50,942 nucleotides of DNA from Gracilibacillus alcaliphilus (lineage in GTDB: Bacteria; Bacillota; Bacilli; Bacillales; Amphibacillaceae), in contig NZ_JAFBFA010000039.1 of assembly GCF_016909015.1 (NCBI RefSeq), forward strand, positions 1-50,942. Reading direction: 5' to 3'. Within the stretch, counting starts at the first letter, position 1; each line of letters opens with the position of its first letter. The notes beneath the pieces were generated by a model, which saw only the letters and a program-made list of their open reading frames with translations, was not told where the DNA came from and ran no database searches. Below are positions 9,046-16,983 of this stretch, piece by piece. Both the position numbers and the translations under genes were made by a program.

Positions 9046-9882
9046 TTATCCTTTAATACCTGTCAAAGTAATTCCCTCAATAATATATCGCTGGGCGAAT
9101 AGGTACACCACAATTACTGGTACGACAGAGATAGTAGCACCCGCCATCATATAGGACCAGTTTGTCACATATAACCCTTTAAAGTTATTTAACAATAACG
9201 GAACCGTGAAATTTTGCGGTGACGATAAGTAAATCAAGGCATCAATAAAGTTATTATATGTTCCCATGAAAATAAAAATTGACATCGCCGCTAAGGCAGG
9301 TCGGATCAATGGCAAAATCACACTCCAGTACACCCTGATTGGATTGGCTCCATCCATAATCGCAGCTTCCTCTAATTCTCTCGGAATCCCGCGAATAAAT
9401 TGACGCAATAAGAAAACCGCAAAGGCGTTAAATAATGCTCCCGGAATAATCAATGGTAAGTGTGTATCTAACCAGCTTAACTGATCCATAATTAAATACA
9501 ATGGAATCATTGTTACCTGCTTAGGAATCATCATTGTTGCTAAGAATAAAATAAACAAGACGCCTGACCCTTTAAACTTCAATTTGGCAAAGGCATAGGC
9601 TGCCATAGATCCGGTAAATATTTGAGCCACCACAACAACCGCAGTGATATAAAAGCTGTTCCAATAAGCACGATCAAACGGCATCGCATTAAATGAATCG
9701 ATATAATTCTGCCATACCACAGGGTTAGGAATCCAAACCGGCGGAATCGCAAATATCTGGGTCATATCCTTCAATGAACTGCCAATCGTCCACAGAAACG
9801 GAAAGACCATCAGAAAAGATCCAATGATAAGGACAATATGCAACAAAATTCTTACTGGCGATATGTTTCGTTTAGTCTTCAT
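9046..9882 (-). CDS. melC: Alpha-galactoside ABC permease, MalG type
   Basis: Inner-membrane permease of a CUT1 sugar importer, 278 residues and six predicted membrane helices. The EAA loop (EEAAIMDGANPIRVYWSVILP near residue 190) contacts the shared ATPase, which is not encoded here and is presumably an MsmX-like protein. It overlaps the 3' end of melD by 11 bases, and GAGGTGGG before the ATG lies inside melD, which suggests coupling. Homology to B. subtilis MelC (AmyC) is inferred from size and the neighbouring melA. Confidence 0.9.
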   Translation of the reverse strand: MKTKRNISPVRILLHIVLIIGSFLMVFPFLWTIGSSLKDMTQIFAIPPVWIPNPVVWQNYIDSFNAMPFDRAYWNSFYITAVVVVAQIFTGSMAAYAFAKLKFKGSGVLFILFLATMMIPKQVTMIPLYLIMDQLSWLDTHLPLIIPGALFNAFAVFLLRQFIRGIPRELEEAAIMDGANPIRVYWSVILPLIRPALAAMSIFIFMGTYNNFIDALIYLSSPQNFTVPLLLNNFKGLYVTNWSYMMAGATISVVPVIVVYLFAQRYIIEGITLTGIKG

Positions 9883-10741
9883 AGTACACCCACCTCTTCT
9901 GCAGCGAGAATTGGATTAAGGTAATGACCAGAATAGCCGCAAATAAAATCATCGCCGCCGCGGCACTCATACCAAAACGGAAATCAATAAAGGCATTCTG
10001 ATAAATATGATATACCAAGGTATAGCTTGCCTTACCAGGACCACCCTGGGTTAATACAAAGGCCTGGTCAAACACTTGGAAGGAACCGATAATCGCCATT
10101 ATCGTTAAGAAGAACGTCGTTGGCGACAACATTGGCAACGTGATTTTAAAAAACTGCTGGGTCTTGCTGGCTCCATCAATTTCTGCTGCTTCATAGTAGG
10201 ATTTGGATATCCCCTGCAAACCAGCTAAGAAAATAACCATATTATAACCTAACTGCCACCAGATACTTAAGATTGCAATAGAGATCATCACCAAGCTTGT
10301 GTTGGTTAACCAATTCGGCCCCTCAATACCGATCATTGCCAGCACTTGGTTTAAGATACCGAGATCCCCGTTCAAAATCCACATCCAAATAACGGCAATC
10401 GAAACCGAACTCGTCACTACCGGCATAAAGAAGAATAAACGGTAAAATTCCTTCCCCTTAATCTTATTCAAAGCAACCGCTAACACTAAGGCTAAGAATA
10501 ATCCTACCGGCACGGTTAATATCGTATACAGAATCGTATTATAGGTGGCCGTCCAAAAATCCGACTGCGAAAATTGGCTGACATAGTTTTGAATGCCCAC
10601 AAAAGTCCGCTCACCAAAGCCGTCCCACTTCATAAAACTCAGTACAAAGGCAGAGACCAGCGGAATAATCGCAAAGGCAATTAAGCCAATTAACTGCGGG
10701 GTTAGAAAAAAGAACGCCCACTTTGCATTACCTTTTTGCAT
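9872..10741 (-). CDS. melD: Alpha-galactoside ABC permease, MalF type
   Basis: Second permease subunit, 289 residues and six membrane helices, with EAA loop YYEAAEIDGASKTQQFFKITLP near residue 195. A longer in-frame start exists at 10774, but ATG 10741, 7 bases after AAGGGGTG, gives the usual MalF-like N-terminus (MQKGNAKWAFFFLTPQLIG). It lies between the binding protein gene melE, from which it is separated by a partial terminator, and melC. Confidence 0.9.
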   Translation of the reverse strand: MQKGNAKWAFFFLTPQLIGLIAFAIIPLVSAFVLSFMKWDGFGERTFVGIQNYVSQFSQSDFWTATYNTILYTILTVPVGLFLALVLAVALNKIKGKEFYRLFFFMPVVTSSVSIAVIWMWILNGDLGILNQVLAMIGIEGPNWLTNTSLVMISIAILSIWWQLGYNMVIFLAGLQGISKSYYEAAEIDGASKTQQFFKITLPMLSPTTFFLTIMAIIGSFQVFDQAFVLTQGGPGKASYTLVYHIYQNAFIDFRFGMSAAAAMILFAAILVITLIQFSLQKRWVYYED

Positions 10742-10827
10742 ATGCTTACACCCCTTACAAGATATAATAATCATGCGTCATGACGGAAAGATCCCCCTAG
10801 ACATTGTCTTCATCAGCTAGTGTAAAG

Positions 10828-10855
10828 AAAGGGGACGAGAATCCCGCCCCTTTTT
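10828..10855. terminator. Intercistronic hairpin between melE and melD
   Basis: AAAGGGG (10828-10834) pairs with CCCCTTT (10847-10853). A clean T run exists only on the plus strand; the leftward RNA has TTTCTTT. A hairpin at this place commonly lets the binding protein be made in excess over the permeases, so partial termination is the likely role. Confidence 0.6.
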
Positions 10856-10858
10856 AAT

Positions 10859-12190
10859 TTACTCTTCACTTCGATACTCTTCAATGATCTCTGTACCGAC
10901 TTGATCAATTTTTCCTATCGTTGTATCCAGATCTTCTTGTCCTAAGAATAACAAGTCTAAGAGACTATTGATCTCTTCGTCTAAACCAGGAATTGTAGTT
11001 TGTTTATCCTCTACTTGACCGATATTTCTTACATCAACCAAGTAAGAAGCATGTTCTGGGACATCCGCATTATCAATAATATCATCGGCAGCTTCTACAG
11101 ATGGTACGGCATTACCGCCATCTGTTAATCGATCACGCTGTCCTTGTTCGGAAGTGTAATAAGATAAGAACTTCATCGCCTCTTCCACATTGTCAGAGTG
11201 CTCTCCAACTGCTAAATAGGCTGTTGCAATACTTGCAGTTTCTAATGTTTCCCCTGTGTTTGTCGGCCATGGAATATAATCAAATTCTAATGCCTCATTT
11301 TCACTGAACATTGGTGTTAACCATCTTCCTGCAGCCACAAAAGCCGTTTGATTCGACATAAACATCGCGTCTGGCCCTTGTCCTTCAGGGAGTGCCCCTG
11401 CATAGGTAAAGTTACCTTCTGCAATATTATCTGCAACATAGCCAAAAGCTTCTTGTGCCTTCTCATTATCAGCTAAGATCAAATTTGCGTCCTCATCGTA
11501 CATCTCACCACCATTTGTCCAACTCCAACTAAAGTGGTGCAGCGCACTATTTTCTGCGACAAATCCATATTTTCCGCTTTCTGCTACTTGACGATTTAAT
11601 TCAGTGAAATTATCCCAATTCCACTCACCAGCTTCATATAATTTTTGCGGCTCTGTTGGATCGATGCCTGCTTCCTCTAATACTTTTTTGTTATAGTAGA
11701 TTAACATTGGATTCGAGTCCACAGCTGTACCGTAGATACCGTCTTCGTTTCGCGCAGGTCCCCAAAGCCCTTCAGCAAACTCATCCGGCTTCACATAGCT
11801 TTCATCTGACTCCAAAAACTCTGATAATTCCATCACTCGTCCTGTGGCAATTAACTGTGCCATATATTCCGCTCCAACATAGAATAAATCAGTAGCTTGG
11901 CTTCCTTGCAATTGTGTAAAGAGCTGTTGTCTGTACGTATCACCTGGCGCTGGGATTAACTCAATGGACACCTCTGGATTTTCCTCCATATAAGCGTCCA
12001 ATGCTCTTTGGTATACTTCTTGTTCAGCTGGATTTCCCCATGCCGTCATCGTTAATTTTACCTCAGCGTCAGGATTTCCTCCGCTGGAACCACTATTACC
12101 GTTACCGCCACCTGAATCATTAGAACATGCTGCAAGAATTAATAAGAACATACTTAAGACAAGTAATACCAATGATTTTTTCTTCTTCAT
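10859..12190 (-). CDS. melE: Alpha-galactoside-binding lipoprotein (copy 1)
   Basis: Extracellular solute-binding protein of a CUT1 ABC importer, 443 residues. A lipoprotein signal peptide ends in the lipobox LAAC (Cys22), followed by a Ser/Gly/Asn-rich tether and a family 1 binding fold (KLTMTAWGNPAEQEVYQRAL...). It is the first gene of the melE-melD-melC-DUF624 unit. The promoter has a -35 TTGTAA inside a cre-like operator, a 17-base spacer and -10 TAATAT. A strikingly similar paralogue lies at 14125 on the other side of melA. The ligand (melibiose, raffinose or related) is inferred from melA. Confidence 0.9.
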   Translation of the reverse strand: MKKKKSLVLLVLSMFLLILAACSNDSGGGNGNSGSSGGNPDAEVKLTMTAWGNPAEQEVYQRALDAYMEENPEVSIELIPAPGDTYRQQLFTQLQGSQATDLFYVGAEYMAQLIATGRVMELSEFLESDESYVKPDEFAEGLWGPARNEDGIYGTAVDSNPMLIYYNKKVLEEAGIDPTEPQKLYEAGEWNWDNFTELNRQVAESGKYGFVAENSALHHFSWSWTNGGEMYDEDANLILADNEKAQEAFGYVADNIAEGNFTYAGALPEGQGPDAMFMSNQTAFVAAGRWLTPMFSENEALEFDYIPWPTNTGETLETASIATAYLAVGEHSDNVEEAMKFLSYYTSEQGQRDRLTDGGNAVPSVEAADDIIDNADVPEHASYLVDVRNIGQVEDKQTTIPGLDEEINSLLDLLFLGQEDLDTTIGKIDQVGTEIIEEYRSEE

Positions 12191-12282
12191 TGTTTTCTCC
12201 CCTTCACATTTAGTAAATTAAACAGATACAATTCACTTAATTCCGGAATTTTTTACTAAAAACAGGCCTTTTAATAACGTTA

Positions 12283-12317
12283 GTTTGATATTACCACATT
12301 ATGAATGCGTTTACAAT
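12283..12317 (-). promoter_or_regulatory. melE promoter with operator over the -35 box
   Basis: On the minus strand TTGTAA, a 17-base spacer and TAATAT form a sigma-A-type promoter. The -35 lies inside TGAATGCGTTTACAA (plus strand 12302-12316), which fits the cre consensus with one mismatch and is identical to a site before the second binding protein gene (15569-15583). It may bind CcpA or the local LacI repressor. Confidence 0.6.
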
Positions 12318-12414
12318 AGTTTTATTTACAAAAAGGTTACAAATAAGTTACAGAACAAAGAGTAATACATTAAATAAATTTACTAAAACAAGAAAATAAT
12401 CGTACCTGCTCATA

Positions 12415-12453
12415 CAAAAAGGACTGCCCAATTTATAAGTATGCGACAGCCCT
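12415..12453 (-). terminator. Terminator after melA
   Basis: Stem AGGACTG (12420-12426) with CAGCCCT (12447-12453) contains one G-U pair in the leftward RNA and is followed there by TTTTTG. It separates melA from melE. Confidence 0.7.
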
Positions 12454-12475
12454 CTATTTATCCTATTTATTTATA

Positions 12476-13774
12476 TTATTTATACTCTGGCAGCCAATCA
12501 CCATGTGCTTCGATAAGATCATCACATAGCGCAATAATATCATCCATAGATAATTCTGCAGATGTATGCGGATCTAATAGTGCAGCCTGATAGATCTTCT
12601 CTTTTTTCTGTGTTAATGCCGCTTCGATTGTTAACAGCTGTGTATTGATATTCGTTCTATTCAAAGCAGCAAGCTGTTCTGGCAAGTCGCCTACATAAGT
12701 CGGCGTCACACCGCTGGCATCTACTAAACACGGCACCTCTACTACTGCGTTTTCTGGAAGGTTACTAATTAAACGCCCTGTATTCATGACATTACCACCA
12801 ATTTTGAATGGCTTATTTGTTTCCATTGCTTCGATAATGTACGAACCATATTCATGAGAACGCTCATGTGTTAAGTTCTGATCATTCACTAAATCATCAC
12901 GCATCTTCTTCCAACCCTCAATTTGATTCACACAGCGGCGAGGATACTCATCCAACGGAATATTAAAGCGATCAATTAACTCAGGATATTTGCTCTTAAT
13001 AAAGTATGGATGGTATTCCGCATTGTGTTCGGATGATTCCGTAATATAGTAACCGAATTTATCCATTAACTCAAAACGCACCATATCTTTGTGCTTCTCT
13101 TTTTGTTTTTCTTTCGCACGCTCCTTAATTTCTGGATAAAGATCTTCCCCATCACGAGTAATTTCTAATAACCAAGCCATATGATTAATTCCGGCAATTT
13201 TCCATTGCACATTATCGGTTGGCATTTCTAAAGATTTTAATAATTCACTGGCACAAACCTGGACACTGTGGCATAATCCTACTGTTTTAATGCCTTCTTT
13301 TAACATGATATTTGTCAGCACAGCCATCGGGTTTGTATAGTTTAAGAACCAAGCCTCCGGACAAACCTCTTTCATATCACGTGCGAATTCTTGCATAACA
13401 GGAATTGTTCTTAGATTACGGAAAATACCGCCAATTCCCAATGTATCGGCAATCGTTTGACGCAAACCATATTTCTTCGGCACTTCAAAATCAGTGATTG
13501 TACATGGATCATAACCGCCAACCTGAATCGCATTAATCACGTATTTCGCACCGCGTAATGCTTCCTTACGGTCTTGGTAGGCCTTGACCGTTACCGTAGA
13601 ATTCATGCTCTTCTTCATATTATTTAACATCATTTCTGAATCATTTAAACGTTCGTGATCAATATCAAATAAAGCAAACTCAAAATCCTGTAAAGCGTCA
13701 ACTGTCATACAGTCTCCTAATACATTCTTTGCAAAAACGGTACTGCCTGCACCTAGAAAAGTTATTTTGGACAT
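12476..13774 (-). CDS. melA: Alpha-galactosidase, glycoside hydrolase family 4
   Basis: Cytosolic NAD+- and Mn2+-dependent alpha-galactosidase of 432 residues that releases galactose from melibiose or raffinose-type sugars. It shows the GH4 dinucleotide motif FLGAGSTVFAKNVLGD at the N-terminus, YTNPMAVL near residue 146, GLCHSVQVC near 168 and GINHMAWLLE near 195. Extensive resemblance to B. subtilis MelA extends to the C-terminal HGDWLPEYK. AAGGAGG is well placed before the ATG. It has its own promoter and terminator, unlike the B. subtilis operon where melA is last. The related LplD-type galacturonidases are a less likely identity. Confidence 0.95.
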   Translation of the reverse strand: MSKITFLGAGSTVFAKNVLGDCMTVDALQDFEFALFDIDHERLNDSEMMLNNMKKSMNSTVTVKAYQDRKEALRGAKYVINAIQVGGYDPCTITDFEVPKKYGLRQTIADTLGIGGIFRNLRTIPVMQEFARDMKEVCPEAWFLNYTNPMAVLTNIMLKEGIKTVGLCHSVQVCASELLKSLEMPTDNVQWKIAGINHMAWLLEITRDGEDLYPEIKERAKEKQKEKHKDMVRFELMDKFGYYITESSEHNAEYHPYFIKSKYPELIDRFNIPLDEYPRRCVNQIEGWKKMRDDLVNDQNLTHERSHEYGSYIIEAMETNKPFKIGGNVMNTGRLISNLPENAVVEVPCLVDASGVTPTYVGDLPEQLAALNRTNINTQLLTIEAALTQKKEKIYQAALLDPHTSAELSMDDIIALCDDLIEAHGDWLPEYK

Positions 13775-13811
13775 TTCTTATTCCTCCTTAGAAATCGTAT
13801 GAAATTGCTAT

Positions 13812-13841
13812 TACTTATATACATGGTAATGCGCTTTCTAA
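13812..13841 (-). promoter_or_regulatory. melA promoter and operator-like site
   Basis: On the minus strand TTAGAA, a 16-base spacer and TATAAG form a plausible promoter. The -35 overlaps TTAGAAAGCGCATTACC (plus strand 13825-13841), which shares the CGCATT core with the operators before both binding protein genes. Confidence 0.45.
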
Positions 13842-14028
13842 TCGTTTTCAATCGTAAATATTTTTGAAATAAGTAATATATTGCTCTTTAAATCAATAAA
13901 TAAACTACTAGAATCTCTCATCCCCAACAAAGGGGTAGCTTTGTAATAACTAATAAATAGAGATACATAACAACTGATTTTATCTAATCAATAAACCAAA
14001 GTATTCTGCTGTTTGTTTGTTTATTTAC
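13842..14028. other. Gene-free stretch between melA and the second binding protein gene
   Basis: AT-rich sequence with no plausible gene and no clear repeat. It separates the melA promoter from the terminator of the neighbouring gene. Confidence 0.5.
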
Positions 14029-14066
14029 TAAAAAAACCGGCTGCTTTTATCTATAAGCAGCCGGTT
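14029..14066 (-). terminator. Terminator after the second binding protein gene
   Basis: A perfect 12-bp stem (AACCGGCTGCTT at 14035-14046 and AAGCAGCCGGTT at 14055-14066) has an 8-base loop and a long T run on the minus strand. This is one of the strongest terminators in the window. Confidence 0.9.
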
Positions 14067-14124
14067 CCCCCCTAATATTAAATCTTAATAAGATAGCTAG
14101 TCATCATAATAGTTAAGCTAATAC

Positions 14125-15450
14125 TTATTCCTCATTTTTGTACTCTTCTATAATCTGCTTCCCTACCTGATCGATTTTTTCCACAGTCGTTTCTAAATCT
14201 TGTTGACCTAAGAATAACAAATCAAGCACAGCATTTACTTGCTCATCTAAACCTGGAATCGAAGTTTGTTTATCCTCTACTTGCCCGATATTTCTAGCAT
14301 CAATTAAGTAAGCAGAGTGTGCAGGGATATCAGCATTTTCCACAATATCATCTGCCGATTCTACAGATGGTACGGCATTCCCTCCATCTGTTAATCTATC
14401 TCGCTGGCCTTGTTCTGATGTGTAATAAGATAAGAATTTCAAGGCTTCCTCAATATGATCAGAATGTCCGCCTACTGCTAAATACGCGGTAGCAATAGCT
14501 ACCTTTTCCGTTTGTTCACCAGTATTAGTTGGCCATGGAATATAATCGAATTCTAGGGCCTGGTTTTCACTAAACATCGGTGTATACCATCTCCCCGCAG
14601 AAACGAATGCCGTTTGATTGGACATAAACATCGCATCTGGACCCTGCCCCTCCGGCAAGGAACCTGCATACGTAAAATTGCCGGCAGCGATGTTATCACG
14701 GAGATATCCAAAAGCCTCTTGGGCTTCTTTATTCTCTGCGAAGATAAGATTACCATCCTCATCATACATCTCACCGCCATTTGTCCATATCCAGCTAAAA
14801 TATCGGCCCGGTTTATTTTCTGCCACATAACCATATTTCCCACTTTCTGCAACCTGTTCACTTAAATTAGCGAAATTATCCCAATTCCATTCTCCTGCCT
14901 CAAATAGTTTCTGTGGTTCATCAGGATCAATCCCTGCCTCTTCTAGAACCTTTTTATTGTAATAGATGAGATAAGGATTAGAATCCACAGGTACACCATA
15001 AATGGTTTCTTCATTCCTTGCTGGCCCCCATAACCCTTCCGCAAATTCATTTGCCTTTACATAACTTTCATCTGAGTCTAAGAATTCATTTAATTCAACT
15101 ATCCTTCCTGTTTCAATTAATTGCGCCATATATTCTGCGCCTACATAAAACAAGTCGGAAGCTTGGCTGCCTTGTAATTGAGTAAATAATTGCTGTCTAT
15201 AGGTATCACTTGGTGCAGGAATTAATTCAACCGTAATATGCGGGTGTTTTTCCATATAGGCGTCTAATGCTCGTTGGTATACTTTTTGTTCTGCTGGATT
15301 TCCCCAAGCCGTCATCGTTAGTTTTACCTCTTCTTTTTTATTACTATCTTCTGTGCTCTCACTCTGATTACCAGTGTCAGACGTACATGCAGCAAATAAG
15401 AACAACATCATACCAAAAAGCAACACTATCCATACATGTTTCTTCCCCAT
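14125..15450 (-). CDS. Alpha-galactoside-binding lipoprotein (copy 2)
   Basis: Paralogue of the binding protein at 10859, 441 residues with lipobox LFAAC. Long blocks such as GPDAMFMSNQTAFV and EQGQRDRLTDGGNAVPSVE are shared nearly residue for residue. The signal peptide and tether differ. ATG 15450, 6 bases after GGAGGGGGAG, is preferred to ATG 15468. It is monocistronic with its own promoter region, operator and strong terminator and has no permease genes of its own, so it probably feeds the melDC permeases, perhaps with another oligosaccharide preference. Confidence 0.9.
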   Translation of the reverse strand: MGKKHVWIVLLFGMMLFLFAACTSDTGNQSESTEDSNKKEEVKLTMTAWGNPAEQKVYQRALDAYMEKHPHITVELIPAPSDTYRQQLFTQLQGSQASDLFYVGAEYMAQLIETGRIVELNEFLDSDESYVKANEFAEGLWGPARNEETIYGVPVDSNPYLIYYNKKVLEEAGIDPDEPQKLFEAGEWNWDNFANLSEQVAESGKYGYVAENKPGRYFSWIWTNGGEMYDEDGNLIFAENKEAQEAFGYLRDNIAAGNFTYAGSLPEGQGPDAMFMSNQTAFVSAGRWYTPMFSENQALEFDYIPWPTNTGEQTEKVAIATAYLAVGGHSDHIEEALKFLSYYTSEQGQRDRLTDGGNAVPSVESADDIVENADIPAHSAYLIDARNIGQVEDKQTSIPGLDEQVNAVLDLLFLGQQDLETTVEKIDQVGKQIIEEYKNEE

Positions 15451-15568
15451 TAATTTCTCCCCCTCCATCCTATCGAATTTTAAAATGGTATGCAGTTAGT
15501 TAATCTAAATCTATTTTATTTACTTACACCAGTCTGTTTACAAACGATTAAAGCATACCACCGCAAAC

Positions 15569-15583
15569 TGAATGCGTTTACAA
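15569..15583 (-). promoter_or_regulatory. Operator before the second binding protein gene
   Basis: TGAATGCGTTTACAA is identical to the melE operator at 12302-12316 and contains TTGTAA, a possible -35, on the minus strand. The -10 is less clear here. The site shows that both binding protein genes share control. Confidence 0.55.
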
Positions 15584-15607
15584 CATGATATGCATAAAAC
15601 GCAACTT

Positions 15608-15703
15608 CGTTCAGCAGGGGTTCGCCGTATAGGATGTGCTAGTGCAGACATTGCGACACGACGTCGCGAACTTAGTCCGTTTCCTCTCTCCCCTCACTGA
15701 ACG
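15608..15703. repeat. Palindromic intergenic repeat, family A, copy 1
   Basis: Outer arms CGTTCAG and CTGAACG (15697-15703) enclose GTTCGC and GCGAAC inner arms. The core at 15626-15646 matches 18 of 21 bases of 35309-35329, and both copies continue with a shared GCGA...CGTCGCGA block. It is locally GC-richer than its surroundings. No coding sense was found, and the rest of the 15704-15861 gap shows nothing recognisable. Confidence 0.6.
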
Positions 15704-15861
15704 TTAGTTAAACCGAACGGGCCTGTTGGAACTCCCGCTTAAAAATGACCTATTCCTTTATTTGAAGCAGGAGTGTTACAGACAGATACACTGCAATACA
15801 ACTGATTACCGATCCCCATTTCAATGGCACAATAAATGAAATCCCTGATAGGAACAATAAC

Positions 15862-15899
15862 AAAAGCCCCAGTTAAGAGATGTTTGTCTCTTACTGGGG
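15862..15899 (-). terminator. Terminator after the AraC-family gene
   Basis: CCCCAGT..AAGAGA pairs with TCTCTTACTGGGG with a one-base bulge. On the minus strand it is followed by CTTTTGTT. It lies just after the leftward AraC gene. Confidence 0.8.
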
Positions 15900-15915
15900 A
15901 GGCAGCCACTGGTAT

Positions 15916-16800
15916 CTAATCAATAAATAAACGATCCACCGGCATAACCGACGTATCCTGGCGGTAATAACTCGGTGTACTGCCAACCATTTGTTTAAAG
16001 ACTTTGCTAAAATAATTACTTGACGTATAGCCCACTTCACGAGCAATCTCTTCAATACTTTTTTCTTTTATTGCCAATAAACTTAATGCATGCTGGATTC
16101 TGATTTTTGTTAAATACTGAATCGGTGTATCATTGACTGCTTTCGTAAACAAACGTGTAAAATGATACTTCGATACCCCCGATACCTCTACAATGTCATC
16201 CAGCGTTATATCCTCTTGATAATGTTTTTCCATATAATCAATCGCTTTGGTAATTGCTGGCGGAACTTGTTTCGGCTGTTGCTGGCCATATTCCAGATAC
16301 TCTAAACATTCCATCAAGAAAGAATAGGCATAGGCTGAGGCTTCATAACCATGATTAATTCCTGTTGTCTCGACTTTTTCCAACGTTCGGAAAATATGCC
16401 GAATTGGACCAGCTTGACTAGGTAATTGAAACAGATGTCCATGTTTTTCCGTGATCTGACGAAATAGGTTGACCGCTTCTTTCCCGTATATCGTAAAAAA
16501 GATAAACTCCCACTGTGCAGAATTTTCTGGCAGGTAATAGCAGTGATCACTGGGAATCTGGACAAAAAAGGCATTCCCTTGTGTTATTTCATGGGTCGTT
16601 TCGCCAATTCGAATCGCCCCTTTACCATTTAACGTATATTGAAAAACAAGCCGGTCATTTTCCCCTCTATCTAGACCATTCCAACGATAGCTGGGGTTAT
16701 CACGCCTTTCAAAACCAATCGCATGCAGCCCTGCCACTCGCTCTTGATAATCCCCTTTAAATCGAAAACCATATGTATTATGCTTAGAATATTGCCGCAA
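15916..16800 (-). CDS. AraC-family transcriptional regulator, possible mel activator
   Basis: Protein of 294 residues with an N-terminal cupin-like sugar-sensing domain (RLVFQYTLNGKGAIRIGE...) and a C-terminal double HTH from about residue 185 (ITLDDIVEVSGVSKYHFTRLF, then SIEEIAREVGYTSSNYFSKVFKQ). It starts at TTG 16800 after GGATGGGGA. AraC regulators of this shape activate raffinose or alpha-galactosidase genes in other Firmicutes (RafR/MsmR type). Here it lies next to the second binding protein gene, so a role in alpha-galactoside control is inferred. It is transcribed divergently from ykpA. Confidence 0.85.
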   Translation of the reverse strand: MRQYSKHNTYGFRFKGDYQERVAGLHAIGFERRDNPSYRWNGLDRGENDRLVFQYTLNGKGAIRIGETTHEITQGNAFFVQIPSDHCYYLPENSAQWEFIFFTIYGKEAVNLFRQITEKHGHLFQLPSQAGPIRHIFRTLEKVETTGINHGYEASAYAYSFLMECLEYLEYGQQQPKQVPPAITKAIDYMEKHYQEDITLDDIVEVSGVSKYHFTRLFTKAVNDTPIQYLTKIRIQHALSLLAIKEKSIEEIAREVGYTSSNYFSKVFKQMVGSTPSYYRQDTSVMPVDRLFID

Positions 16801-16983
16801 TTAAATCCCCATCCTTTTTATTCAGACATGAACCATCAGCAGGAAAGGAAATTCCATACTGGCTGAAAGTTTTTTCTCATTGTACCATATCCATTCATAA
16901 CTTAAATCTGCTGCTTAGATTGACTTCCTAACCTAAATCGCTTAAGCTTGCTTTATATATGAAATATGGAGGAATTATGATAT

